Assembly: GCF_001613305.1 (NCBI RefSeq)
Contig: NZ_BDCC01000037.1
Coordinates: 1-64,000, forward strand
Direction: 5' to 3'
DNA from: Nocardia vaccinii NBRC 15922
Lineage (GTDB): Bacteria > Actinomycetota > Actinomycetes > Mycobacteriales > Mycobacteriaceae
Length of the DNA stretch: 64,000 nt
Shown here: positions 24,665 to 33,257 of the stretch, piece after piece
Position numbering within the stretch: the stretch's first letter is position 1
Layout of the letters: the number at the start of each line of letters is the position of its first letter
Notes under the pieces: model-generated
Databases searched by the model: none
What the model was told of the DNA's origin: nothing
What the model saw: only the letters and a program-made list of their open reading frames with translations
Made by a program: the position numbers and the translations under genes

Positions 24665-26083
24665 TCAGGCGTCGACCCGCAGGGCGTAGTCACCGGCGCC
24701 GGCCACCGCGGCGGTGATCTCGGTGAGCGTCTTGACGTACCGTCCGACCGATTCGCCGGCGTCCTCGGTGTCGGGAAAGACCAGGCTCAACGTGGTGACG
24801 TCCGGGAACCGGTTGATCCAGACGTACACCTCGCTCGCCGCGGCGCGGTTGCCGAACAGACCGCCGTTGATCCGGTCGAACATCTCCACCCCGGCGATCT
24901 TGCGCACGTCGACGTAGGACAGCATCATCGCCGCCCAGCCCGGCCGCACGCGGAGGCCCAGCTCCGGCGGGGCCAGTTCCAGCACCCGGTGCGGGGAGAC
25001 ATCGGTGAGCTCCTTGGCCCGATCGGCGGCCTCCTGTGCGACGGCGGCCAGGTCGGTGAACCGCGACTCGGGCGGCACGTCGAAGGCGATCGGCAGCAGA
25101 TTCGTGTAGTAACCCACCGCGCCGGCCTCGCCCGGGGTGCTGCGGGTGTTGGCCGGGCTGAGGATGAAATGCCAGTCATTACCGGTCAATTCGACCTCGG
25201 TGAGCGCGAGCGCCGCGAACAGCCCACCGAGGAACCGGCCGCCGCTGTGCTCACAGGCTTGTTCGAAACGCAGCGCGTCGGCCTCGGTGAACAGCGGCAG
25301 TGTCAGCACCGCGCCGCGGACATATCCCTGCGTGTTCGCGGCGCCCAGATACAACGGAAAGGTCGGCATCTGTCCGCCGTTGCGCTGCAACAACTCCAGC
25401 CAGGTTGTGACCAGCGGGGATTGCCCGGTGAGTTCGGCGTTGTAGGCGCGTTCGCGGGCACAGTAGGCCAGATGTCCGGCCACCGGCGCGAGCGCGGGCT
25501 CGGTGCCGGACAGTTCCGCGCCGTAGAGCATCAGCAGGTCCACACACGTCAGCGCCTGCGCGACGCCGTCGGTGTGCAGATGGTCGACCGCGGCGTAGAC
25601 GGTGAACGCCTGCTCCTGCTCGATGATCCCGAAGCTGAAGCAATTCCAGTGCAGCGCATCGGGTGTGGTGTCCTGTACGTGTCGGCGGATCGCATCGCTG
25701 TCGGCGAAATCGCCGTACTCGGTCGGCACGAGTTCGAGTATGGCCGCGTCGACGACGTGCCGCACCACCCGTTCGTCCGCTTCCACGGTGAACCAGCTGG
25801 CGAACGATTCGTGCCGGCGCACGAAGGCGGTGACCGCGCGAGTCATCGCATCGATGTCCGGACTGCCCGGAATGTCGTAGGCGATCATGCACAGCCGCGA
25901 CGCGCGGTGGCCCGCGGCTGCGGTGCGGCGGGTCGTACGCAGATATTCCTGTTGCTGGTACGAGGGCGGGATCGGGTGCTCCGGCGCGTCCCGCATCACG
26001 GCCAGCGCCGTCGCCGGAACGCTCCAGCTGGTGACCCGGCCCGGCTGTGGGTGCCAGTCGTCGAAGAAACCGAAATTGACCAC
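24665..26083 (-). CDS. PapA-like condensation-domain acyltransferase
   Basis: Acyltransferase of 472 residues of the polyketide-associated protein (PapA) type, related to NRPS condensation domains. In mycobacteria these esterify polyketide chains onto trehalose or other alcohols. The catalytic HxxxD motif is His168 to Asp172 in 'AVDHLHTDG'. The C-terminal half has the 'NTRSTPGEAGAVGYYTNLLPIAF' bridging region and 'WINRFPDVTTLSLVFPDTEDAGESVGRYV'. The N-terminus 'FFDDWHPQPGRVTSW' is shared with the second PapA at 45239-46636. The GTG at 26083 has GAGGG 5 nt upstream. First gene of a four-gene operon ending in gpgS. Confidence 0.88.
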   Translation of the reverse strand: MVNFGFFDDWHPQPGRVTSWSVPATALAVMRDAPEHPIPPSYQQQEYLRTTRRTAAAGHRASRLCMIAYDIPGSPDIDAMTRAVTAFVRRHESFASWFTVEADERVVRHVVDAAILELVPTEYGDFADSDAIRRHVQDTTPDALHWNCFSFGIIEQEQAFTVYAAVDHLHTDGVAQALTCVDLLMLYGAELSGTEPALAPVAGHLAYCARERAYNAELTGQSPLVTTWLELLQRNGGQMPTFPLYLGAANTQGYVRGAVLTLPLFTEADALRFEQACEHSGGRFLGGLFAALALTEVELTGNDWHFILSPANTRSTPGEAGAVGYYTNLLPIAFDVPPESRFTDLAAVAQEAADRAKELTDVSPHRVLELAPPELGLRVRPGWAAMMLSYVDVRKIAGVEMFDRINGGLFGNRAAASEVYVWINRFPDVTTLSLVFPDTEDAGESVGRYVKTLTEITAAVAGAGDYALRVDA

Positions 26084-26324
26084 GAGTGCCCTCGATTCAC
26101 AGCGTCAGGAGGTGTCGCCGCCCGATTTCCGGGCGGCACCAGGCCAGTCAACGACAGCCGTATGAACCCGGACCACACGTCGGAGGCAATGTTGTGACGA
26201 TTGACAGCACCCGGCGCCGGAGGCGGCATCTGTTTCCAATCATCGCCGATAGGGATTGCCGCCCTTCATGATTCATCCCTACCGTTGCCACGAACAGGCC
26301 AACGGAACCTCCGGGGAGGAGCAG
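26084..26324. promoter_or_regulatory. Divergent promoter region, papA operon / antigen-85-like gene
   Basis: The 241-bp region separates the divergent papA operon and esterase genes. TTGACA at 26201-26206 is a possible -35 element for the plus-strand gene, but no good -10 box lies 17 bp downstream. No clear operator palindrome was seen. Confidence 0.4.
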
Positions 26325-27398
26325 GTGGGCAAACATTCCGCACCACGCAGGTCACGGTTGCGCGGCCGACAGGCGACGATGCTCGCGCCCGTGGTGGCGC
26401 TGGCCGCGGGTTGGGCCGGCACGGCCGGCGCGGATCCGGTTGCGCCGGCCTCGATTCCGGCGCTCACCACCGCCGCACGGCCCGCCGTGGACGGCTCCCA
26501 TCTGGTGAACCTCACCCCGGATGCGGGCCGGATGGTGAACATGCGGGTGTACTCGGCGGCGATGAATTCGGTGATCACGGTGAAAGTGCTTCGCGCCCCG
26601 GATCATTCGAAGCCCGCGCCGGTACTTTATCTGCTCAACGGGGCGAACGGAGGCGTCGACGATTCGAGCTGGACCGAGCAGACCGATATCGCCGATTTCT
26701 TCGCCGACAAACAGGTCACCGTCGCGATCCCGCTGGGCGGGCGCGGGAGTTACTTCACCGATTGGCGCTCCGACGATCCCGTTCTGGGAAAGCAGCGGTG
26801 GAGCACCTTCCTCACCCGGGAGTTGCCGCCGATCGTGAACTCCACGTTCGACGGCACCGGCAAGAATGCGCTGGCCGGGATCTCGATGGCCGGGACGTCG
26901 GTATTCCAGCTCGCCCTGGATCAACCCGGTCTGTATCAGGCGATCGGCGCGTACAGCGGTTGCGCGCAGACCAGCAATCCGCTCGGCGAGGCGTATGTCA
27001 CCGCCGTGGTCGGCCGCTGGGCCGGTAACGTGACGAATATGTGGGGCCCGCCGGGCGACCCGGCCTGGGCTGCCAACGACCCGTACATTCACGCGGATCG
27101 CCTGCGCGGCACGGCAATCTACGTCTCCTCGGGCACCGGTCTCCCCGGTCCGCTGGACACCTTGAACGGCCCCGGAATCCACGACAATCCCGGCAAACTC
27201 GCCTCCCAGCTCACCAGCGGCGCCATCCTCGAGGCCGCCACCAACCAGTGCACGCACCGCATGCACGACCGCCTCGCCCGACTCCACATCCCGGCAACCT
27301 TCGACTTCCGCCGGGTAGGCACCCACTCCTGGGGCTATTGGCAAGAGGACCTGCACAACTCCTGGCCCCTGTTCGGCCGAGCCCTGCAAACAGCATAG
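26325..27398 (+). CDS. Secreted antigen-85-like esterase/mycolyltransferase
   Basis: Exported alpha/beta-hydrolase of 357 residues of the esterase-D/antigen-85 family, whose best-known members transfer mycolic acids onto trehalose and arabinogalactan. It has a signal peptide with 'MLAPVVALAAGWAGTAGADP', the sheet 'APVLYLLNGANGG', nucleophile Ser187 in AGISMAGTS, and a C-terminal 'GTHSWGYWQEDL' with His334. The GTG at 26325 has GGGAGGAG about 5 nt upstream; an extension to 26256 would disrupt the signal peptide. It is divergent from the papA operon. The paralogue at 40401-41477 shares nearly all motifs, including 'SHLVxxxxxxGRxVxxxVYSAAM'. Confidence 0.87.
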   Translation: MGKHSAPRRSRLRGRQATMLAPVVALAAGWAGTAGADPVAPASIPALTTAARPAVDGSHLVNLTPDAGRMVNMRVYSAAMNSVITVKVLRAPDHSKPAPVLYLLNGANGGVDDSSWTEQTDIADFFADKQVTVAIPLGGRGSYFTDWRSDDPVLGKQRWSTFLTRELPPIVNSTFDGTGKNALAGISMAGTSVFQLALDQPGLYQAIGAYSGCAQTSNPLGEAYVTAVVGRWAGNVTNMWGPPGDPAWAANDPYIHADRLRGTAIYVSSGTGLPGPLDTLNGPGIHDNPGKLASQLTSGAILEAATNQCTHRMHDRLARLHIPATFDFRRVGTHSWGYWQEDLHNSWPLFGRALQTA

Positions 27399-27431
27399 CC
27401 CGTATCGAAACCCGCACCCCCACAGAAGAAT

Positions 27432-27959
27432 TCAGTAGCAGACAGACGATCGGACCCGTTCGGCGAGCAGTGCGCAGTCGACCGGGCCCGAGGTGTCGAC
27501 CGAAATCGTGGCGGCAGCCAGACCGAGCGGTTCGGCCTGCGCCGCCCAGGCATCCCAGTCGCGGACCAGGTGCTCCCGGTCCCGATACAGGCCGGGACGG
27601 TCGCGACTCTCGTAGCGCACCCGGGCAATCTCGGCAGGCACATCGCACCAGATTTCGACGGCGCGGGCGGCACCTGCCGCGGCGAGACCGGAGCGAGCCG
27701 AGGCTCGATCACGCGGCGCGAACCACCACGAATCGATCACGACGTCATTCGACATCGCTGGTGCCAGTGCCCATACCGTGTCCATGGCGATGCCGCCCAG
27801 CGCCGAGAGGGCACCGGCTCCGTCGACGCTCGCCGCGAGAGCCTCCTTCACGGCGTCTTTCGACAGGAACCGGGCACCGAGCTCACGAGCCAGCGCTCGC
27901 CCCAGGGTCGACTTGCCCGATCCGGGCAGGCCGTTCACCATCACCAGCAGTTCGGGCAT
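27432..27959 (-). CDS. AAA/P-loop kinase-like ATPase
   Basis: Small P-loop protein of 176 residues (zeta-toxin/kinase-like, AAA_33 type). Walker A GLPGSGKST is at residues 10-18. Conserved 'FLSKDAVKEAL', 'VVIDSWWFAPRDRASAR' and an Arg-rich lid 'RVRYESRDRPGLYRDREH' follow. Such proteins phosphorylate small molecules or act as stand-alone kinases; the substrate is unknown. The ATG at 27959 is preferred because the Walker A strand follows directly; the in-frame extension to 28013 adds a non-conserved tail. It lies 62 bp after the quinone oxidoreductase gene on the same strand. Confidence 0.8.
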   Translation of the reverse strand: MPELLVMVNGLPGSGKSTLGRALARELGARFLSKDAVKEALAASVDGAGALSALGGIAMDTVWALAPAMSNDVVIDSWWFAPRDRASARSGLAAAGAARAVEIWCDVPAEIARVRYESRDRPGLYRDREHLVRDWDAWAAQAEPLGLAAATISVDTSGPVDCALLAERVRSSVCY

Positions 27960-28021
27960 TCGCCCATCCTGCCCGCTCGTCAGGGGTACGTGTCGCGGAG
28001 TCGTCGAGCCCACCGCGTCCG

Positions 28022-28984
28022 TCAGGGCACGGTGAGCACGAGTTTGCCGACGGTGCGGCCGGTGTCGCCGAGGGCGTGCGCAGCCGCGGCCTCGGCGAGC
28101 GGGAAGGTTCCCGCGATCGTCGGCCGCAGCGTTCCCTCGTCCACCATCCGGGCCAGTTCGGACATCCCGGCGTGGTCGGCCTCGACCAGCATGTTCACCG
28201 CTCGCACGCCGGCCTCGGCCGCCGCTTCCCGGATGCGTTCGGGATCCGCGCCCACCAGCGAGATCACGATACCGCCCGGCCGTAGGGTGCGGATCGAGGC
28301 GAGTGCGTTCTCGGTGCCGAGCGGGTCGATCGCCACATCGACCTCCCGCACCGCCGCGGCGACATCGGTTGTGCGGTAATCGATCACCTCGTCCACACCG
28401 ATCCCGCGCAGGAATTCGTGATTGGCCGCACTAGCGGTCCCGATGACGTACGCCCCGCGGGCCTTGGCGATCTGCACCGCGAAGTGGCCTACCCCGCCGG
28501 CTGCGGCATGTACCAGAACACGCTGTCCCGCTTGCACATTCGCGGTATCCACCAGGGCCTGCCAGGCAGTCAGCGCGGCGAGCGGCACCGCGGCGGCCCG
28601 CACGTGGTCCAGAGCGCGCGGCTTGTGGGCGAAGGCGCGGGCCGGGCCGGTGACGTATTCGGCCGCGGCACCATGGCCGTGCGGATAGGGCAGCATGCCG
28701 AACACCTCGTCACCGGGCGCGAACAGCGTGACGCCTCGCGCGACCGCCACCACAACACCCGAGACGTCCCAGCCCAGGACGAACGGCGGGCCGGGCAGAA
28801 ACATCCCGGGCAGGGCGCGATGTTTCCAATCGGTCGGATTCAGGGCGGTCGCATGGACCCGCACCAGGATCTCGCTCGGCCCCGGCCGCGGTACGGGACG
28901 TTCGATCTCGTGCAGCACCTCGGGGCCACCCAGGGTGTCCTGGCCGATCGCGCGCATCGTGGCGGGGATATCCGTTGTCGTCAT
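28022..28984 (-). CDS. Zinc-independent quinone oxidoreductase-type MDR enzyme
   Basis: NADPH-dependent medium-chain reductase of 320 residues, QOR subgroup. It has the N-terminal GroES-like fold 'TALNPTDWKHRALPG' and 'FVLGWDVSGVV', then the nucleotide-binding VLVHAAAGGVGHFAVQIAKARG. No zinc-binding Cys clusters are present. It probably reduces quinones or enones. The ATG at 28984 is preferred to an extension that would run through the divergent regulator gene. It lies 70 bp from the divergent GlxA-type regulator, with a palindrome between them, suggesting control by that regulator. Confidence 0.88.
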   Translation of the reverse strand: MTTTDIPATMRAIGQDTLGGPEVLHEIERPVPRPGPSEILVRVHATALNPTDWKHRALPGMFLPGPPFVLGWDVSGVVVAVARGVTLFAPGDEVFGMLPYPHGHGAAAEYVTGPARAFAHKPRALDHVRAAAVPLAALTAWQALVDTANVQAGQRVLVHAAAGGVGHFAVQIAKARGAYVIGTASAANHEFLRGIGVDEVIDYRTTDVAAAVREVDVAIDPLGTENALASIRTLRPGGIVISLVGADPERIREAAAEAGVRAVNMLVEADHAGMSELARMVDEGTLRPTIAGTFPLAEAAAAHALGDTGRTVGKLVLTVP

Positions 28985-29020
28985 GACGTTCAGCCTGCCG
29001 CCGCTCGCCCCGGGAGAAAA

Positions 29021-29034
29021 TGGCACAATTGCCA
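29021..29034. promoter_or_regulatory. Palindrome between QOR and GlxA genes
   Basis: TGGCA-CAAT-TGCCA, a perfect 5-bp-arm inverted repeat in an AT-richer island, 20 bp upstream of the GlxA start and 37 bp upstream of the QOR start. AATATTCGATATGATC, adjacent to it, may contain the -10 element of the GlxA gene. Likely operator for the divergent pair. Confidence 0.6.
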
Positions 29035-29054
29035 ATATTCGATATGATCGCGCC

Positions 29055-30065
29055 ATGACGAGTTCGGCGCCACATCGCGTGGCCGTCCTGACACTGGACG
29101 GCGTGTACCCGTTCGAACTGGGCATCGCGAACCGGGTATTCGGCTCCGCCGACGGCCGCTACGAGGTGCTGACCTGTTCGGTGGACGGACATCCGGTCCG
29201 CACCGAGGGCGATTTCTCGATCGCCGTCACACATCACGCCGGCGTCCTGCGCACCGCCGACACCGTGGTGATCCCGCCCTGTCACATCGGCCTGGCCGGC
29301 TGCCCGGACGAGCCCGACGAGGTCTCGATACTCGCACTGCCGCAACAGGTCTCGGATGCGCTCGAGCTGATCCGCCCGAACGCCCGGACCGTGTCCATCT
29401 GCACGGCGGCCTTCGTCCTGGCCGCCGCGGGACGTCTCGACGACCGCCCCGCCACGACGCACTGGAATCTGGCCGACATCTTCCGCCGCGCGTTCCCACG
29501 GGTCCGCCTCGACCCGGACGTGCTCTACGTCGACGACGGCGACATCCTCACCTCGGCGGGCGCCAGCGCGGGAATCGACCTGTGCCTGCACTTGATTCGC
29601 AAGGACCACGGCAGCGAGGTGGCGAACACTGTCGCGCGCCGGTGCGTGGTGCCGCCGTGGCGGGAGGGCGGTCAGGCGCAGTACATCGAACAGCCGGTGC
29701 CCGCACAGACCTCCGCGGGCACGGCCGCGGCCCGGCACTGGGCCCTGGAGAATCTGCATCTGCCCCTGACCATGTCGGATCTGGCCGAGCGGGCGCGCAT
29801 GAGCGGGCGCACCTTCGCCCGCAGGTTCCGCGACGAGGTCGGCACGAGCCCCGGCCGCTGGCTCATCCAGCAGCGCGTCTTCCGCGCTCGGGAACTGTTG
29901 GAGAGCACCGATCTGCCCGTCGACCGGATCGCCGCGGAGGTCGGCTTCGCCACGGGAACCTCACTGCGCCAACACCTGCACGACGCGATCGGCGTCGCAC
30001 CACTGACCTACCGCCGCACCTTCCGCACCCGCGCCGAGGCCCCGCCGGTCACGGCAGCACACTGA
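29055..30065 (+). CDS. GlxA-family AraC-type regulator with DJ-1/PfpI domain
   Basis: Regulator of 336 residues. The N-terminal DJ-1/PfpI-like domain has 'VAVLTLDGVYPFELGIANRVFG' and 'VSICTAAFVLAAAGRLDDRPATTHW'. The C-terminal AraC-type double HTH reads 'LTMSDLAERARMSGRTFARRFRDEVGTSP' and 'VDRIAAEVGFATGTSLRQHLHDAIGVAPLTYRRTF'. This is the GlxA layout. The ATG at 29055 lies 20 bp after the palindrome at 29021-29034. It is divergent from the quinone oxidoreductase gene, its most likely target; the signal is unknown. Confidence 0.9.
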   Translation: MTSSAPHRVAVLTLDGVYPFELGIANRVFGSADGRYEVLTCSVDGHPVRTEGDFSIAVTHHAGVLRTADTVVIPPCHIGLAGCPDEPDEVSILALPQQVSDALELIRPNARTVSICTAAFVLAAAGRLDDRPATTHWNLADIFRRAFPRVRLDPDVLYVDDGDILTSAGASAGIDLCLHLIRKDHGSEVANTVARRCVVPPWREGGQAQYIEQPVPAQTSAGTAAARHWALENLHLPLTMSDLAERARMSGRTFARRFRDEVGTSPGRWLIQQRVFRARELLESTDLPVDRIAAEVGFATGTSLRQHLHDAIGVAPLTYRRTFRTRAEAPPVTAAH

Positions 30066-30180
30066 GTTCGGCCGTTCCACCCGGCTGCCGATACCGTCGC
30101 ACGATCTTCCGCACTGCTCGGAAACATTTCCAGCCCAGCGCATTTCAGGCGATCGATCCCGGTCGTGACGATCGAGGCGA

Positions 30181-30816
30181 TCAGCTCTCCAGGTAGGCGA
30201 CGATGGCGTTCACCAGGCCGCGGCGCGCCTCGTCCAGATCGGAATAGCTGCCCAGCTGCTGCTCCGAGACGATTCCGCGCATCGCGCCGGGAATGAGCGT
30301 CGCGATCTCGCGGATGCGCGCGGGGTCGATGTTCAGATCGGCGAAGGCGTTCTGACAAGCGTTCTGCCACAACGGTTGCCAGGATGCGAGCTCGGTCGCC
30401 GTGCGCGGGTACAGACGTTCCAGTTCGGCGTGATCCCTCGGCAGCGCCGCACGCAACGTCTCGATCGCGCGAGCATCGGTCGAACTCAGACCCGCGTACA
30501 TCCCCTCCACGATCTCGGTGACCCGCTCACGCAGGCCGGCCCCGGTCCCGATCCGCACCGGCAGATCTCCCCTGCGCTCGGCCGTGCGGTGCAGCACCGC
30601 GGCCCACAGTCCATCGATATCACCGAACTGGTACTTGACCGCGCCCCAGGTCGCGCCGATCTCCTTGGCGATCCGATTCCCCGAGGCCGCGCCCGGATCA
30701 CCGGAGGCCAGTGCCCGCAGCGCGGCCTCGAGCATGCTCTCGCGAGTCGCCAGCCCCCGTTTGTTGCTGCGCCTGCCCGTCGCGCCCGCCTCGGTCATTG
30801 CACGAACTCTAGCCAT
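30181..30816 (-). CDS. TetR-family transcriptional regulator
   Basis: TetR regulator of 211 residues. The HTH is about residues 25-75: 'SMLEAALRALASGDPGAASGNRIAKEIGATWGAVKYQFGDIDGLWAAVL'. A helical ligand domain follows. The ATG at 30816 has GAGGAAGG about 4 nt upstream. It is divergent from the Rieske oxygenase operon at 30965, with the inverted repeat TATAGT/ACTATA between them, so it is the likely repressor of the Rieske-to-ADH genes. Confidence 0.87.
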   Translation of the reverse strand: MARVRAMTEAGATGRRSNKRGLATRESMLEAALRALASGDPGAASGNRIAKEIGATWGAVKYQFGDIDGLWAAVLHRTAERRGDLPVRIGTGAGLRERVTEIVEGMYAGLSSTDARAIETLRAALPRDHAELERLYPRTATELASWQPLWQNACQNAFADLNIDPARIREIATLIPGAMRGIVSEQQLGSYSDLDEARRGLVNAIVAYLES

Positions 30817-30886
30817 CGCCCTTCCTCACCGGCCGCGAGATCCCGCACGGCCTGCCGAAACCGTTGAGCCGAACTATCGTTCACGT

Positions 30887-30930
30887 TTGACAGACCCCTC
30901 TTGTATAGTTTCACAGAGGGTTCTACTATA
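30887..30930. promoter_or_regulatory. Promoter/operator of the Rieske operon
   Basis: TTGACA (30887-30892) stands in an AT-rich island. TATAGT (30904-30909) and ACTATA (30925-30930) form an inverted repeat with a 15-bp spacer. TTGACA to TATAGT spacing (11 bp) is too short for a standard promoter, so the pairing of elements is uncertain. The inverted repeat fits an operator for the divergent TetR. Confidence 0.5.
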
Positions 30931-30964
30931 AACCTCCGTACAGCCCCGGCCGAGAGGATTCGTC

Positions 30965-31969
30965 ATGGCCAGACCACCCCTATCGATGAAGCCGACGGGA
31001 TGGTTCCAGGTTGCGTGGTCCGCGGAGGTGGGCGTCGGCGACGTGCACCGGATGAAGTACTTCGACACCGAGATGATCTCGTGGCGATCCACGGACGGCC
31101 GGGTCGCGGTGATGGACGCCTACTGCGAACATCTCGGCGCGCACCTGGGATTCGGCGGCCACGTCGAAGGCGATCGAATCGTGTGCCCGTTCCACGGCTG
31201 GGAGTGGAATCACGAGGGCCGCAACGTCTGCGTCCCCTACGAGAATCATCCGAACAAGGGCCGCCGGATCCGCAGCTACCCGGTCGTCGAGCGCAACGAA
31301 TCGATCTGGATCTGGCACGATATCCACGGTCGCGCACCGCATTTCGAGGTTCCGGACGTATTCACCGGCTTCGACGACGGCAGCGGCGCCGCGGACTACT
31401 ATCCGGCGTATCCGCAGTCCACGCTGTTCCGGCAGAGCCTGGAACTGCACCCGCAGTACATCATGGAGAACGGCGTCGACTTCGCCCACTTCAAATACGT
31501 GCACAAGGTGCCGATCACCCCGACCTTCACCCGCCAGGACTTCGACCTGCCGGTCTCCTATGTGGACTTCACCATCGCCTTCGACGACACCGCCGCCGCG
31601 GACATCCGCAGTGGCGTCCAGGCGATCAACGCCGGACTCGGTGCCGCGGTGACCAAGAGCTGGGGCATGATCGACAACCGCACCCTCTCGGCGGTCACCC
31701 CGGTCGACGAGAACACCTGCGACGTGCGGTTCTCGGTGTGGATCGGCCGGCCCGAAGGGCAGGAGCACCCCAAGGCCGCCGAGCGGGCCCAGCGCCTCGC
31801 CCAGGGCGTCATCGACCAGTTCGAGGCCGATATCCACATCTGGTCGCATCAGCGTTATTCCGATCCACCCGCGCTGTCGCAGAAGGAATTCGACGGATTC
31901 CGCGCGCTGCGGCAGTGGGCCGAACAGTTCTACCCGACGACGGAAGGTCGTGTCCCCCTTGAGCACTGA
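30965..31969 (+). CDS. Rieske non-haem iron oxygenase (KshA-like)
   Basis: Oxygenase component of 334 residues. The Rieske cluster is bound by Cys54-x-His56 and Cys74-x2-His77 in 'CEHLGAHLGFGGH' and 'CPFHGW'. The mononuclear iron site has 'MENGVDFAHFKYVH', giving His175 and His180. Overall layout resembles KshA, the 3-ketosteroid 9-alpha-hydroxylase oxygenase, though somewhat shorter. It needs a reductase partner not encoded nearby. First gene of the operon Rieske - DapB-like - ALDH - ADH; the next gene's start overlaps it by 20 bp. The substrate may be steroid-like or another alicyclic compound, which is inference. Confidence 0.87.
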   Translation: MARPPLSMKPTGWFQVAWSAEVGVGDVHRMKYFDTEMISWRSTDGRVAVMDAYCEHLGAHLGFGGHVEGDRIVCPFHGWEWNHEGRNVCVPYENHPNKGRRIRSYPVVERNESIWIWHDIHGRAPHFEVPDVFTGFDDGSGAADYYPAYPQSTLFRQSLELHPQYIMENGVDFAHFKYVHKVPITPTFTRQDFDLPVSYVDFTIAFDDTAAADIRSGVQAINAGLGAAVTKSWGMIDNRTLSAVTPVDENTCDVRFSVWIGRPEGQEHPKAAERAQRLAQGVIDQFEADIHIWSHQRYSDPPALSQKEFDGFRALRQWAEQFYPTTEGRVPLEH

Positions 31970-33068
31970 CGAAAAGATCCGCGTATTCCAGGTTGCCACA
32001 GGCAATGTCGGCACCGAGATGATCAAGCGCATCACCGACCGGCCCGACCTGGAATTGATCGGGTTGCACTGTTACACACCGGAGAAGGTCGGCCGCGACG
32101 CCGGTGAGATCGCCGGGTTGGCGCCCCTCGGTGTGCGGGCTACCGGCACCGTCGAGGAGATCATCGCCGCCCGGCCCGATGTGATGACCTTCCACGGCGT
32201 GTTTCCGGACGAGACCCTCTACGAGCAGGTACTCGAGGCGGGCATCGATATCGTCACCACGGCCGACTGGATCACGGGGCACCACCGCGACCAGAACCAC
32301 CCGCATCCCTCGGGGCGCAAGGTCAGCGAGGTCCTGCAATCCGCTTGTGAGCGTGGCGGTTCCACGTTCTACGGGACGGGTATGAATCCGGGCCTGTGCC
32401 AGATCCTCGGGGTGACGCACTCCTGCGACGTCGCGGATATCGAGAACGTCACCGTCATCGAGTCGGTGGACGTGTCCTGCCATCATTCGGCGGCGACCTG
32501 GATCGAGGTGGGCTACGGCAACCCCGTCGACGACCCCTCGCTCCCGGCCTCGCTGGAGAAGTTCACCCGGGTGTTCGCCGATTCGGTCTACCTGATGGCC
32601 GACTGCTTCGGACTGGAGCTGGACGAGGTCACCTTCGACTACGAGCTCGGCGCGTGCACCCGGGACGTGGATCTGGGCTGGTACCAGCTGCCGAAAGGCT
32701 CACTCGGCGGGAACTACATCAAGTATCGGGGCATCGTGGACGGGCAGCCCCGGATCGAATCGCACCTCGAATGGCAGATGACCCCGCACACCGACCCGAA
32801 ATGGGATGTGAAGGGCTGTTACATCACCCACATCACCGGCGATCCCAGCATCTACAGCAAGCACATGATCTTCCCCAAGGCCGGCGTCGACCTGTCCGAT
32901 CCGGCCGCGTTCGCCTCGATCGGCATGACCGTCACCGGACTGCCCGCACTCAACGCCATCCGCTCGGTGGTCGCCGCCCCGCCGGGCATCCTCACCAGCG
33001 CCGATCTGCCGCTGCGCGGATTCGCGGGGCGCTTCAAGCAGGACGGACCGCTCGCCGCCGCCGACTGA
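31950..33068 (+). CDS. DapB-like NAD(P)-binding dehydrogenase
   Basis: Predicted oxidoreductase of 372 residues with an N-terminal dihydrodipicolinate-reductase-like Rossmann domain ('IRVFQVATGNVGTEMIKRITDRPDLELIGLHCY'). A 'FYGTGMNPGL' segment and a long C-terminal alpha/beta domain follow. Actinobacterial members sit beside Rieske oxygenases and P450s in steroid or terpenoid clusters; their reactions are mostly uncharacterised. The GTG at 31950 has GGAAGG about 3 nt upstream and overlaps the Rieske gene end by 20 bp, so translation is coupled. Confidence 0.8.
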   Translation: MSPLSTDEKIRVFQVATGNVGTEMIKRITDRPDLELIGLHCYTPEKVGRDAGEIAGLAPLGVRATGTVEEIIAARPDVMTFHGVFPDETLYEQVLEAGIDIVTTADWITGHHRDQNHPHPSGRKVSEVLQSACERGGSTFYGTGMNPGLCQILGVTHSCDVADIENVTVIESVDVSCHHSAATWIEVGYGNPVDDPSLPASLEKFTRVFADSVYLMADCFGLELDEVTFDYELGACTRDVDLGWYQLPKGSLGGNYIKYRGIVDGQPRIESHLEWQMTPHTDPKWDVKGCYITHITGDPSIYSKHMIFPKAGVDLSDPAAFASIGMTVTGLPALNAIRSVVAAPPGILTSADLPLRGFAGRFKQDGPLAAAD

Positions 33069-33257
33069 GCGCTCGGCGACGTACCGGTCACCGACGCCAC
33101 CCCCGGCCCACACGCGCAGACCGGGCTCCAGCTGGCACCGCTGCCGAATTCCGGTCCACGACCACCGCGAAACCCTGTTCAGTTTCTGTACATCTCGGCC
33201 GTCGCCGTCCGACGCAGTATGGCCTGTGTCACATCACGATGTACTCAGGAGGTTTCG

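Noticed and set aside
22929..24689. 586-codon plus-strand frame opposite the MFS transporter
   Set aside because: Arg/Gln/His-rich, low-complexity translation and no ribosome site; the minus strand holds a complete 14-helix transporter.
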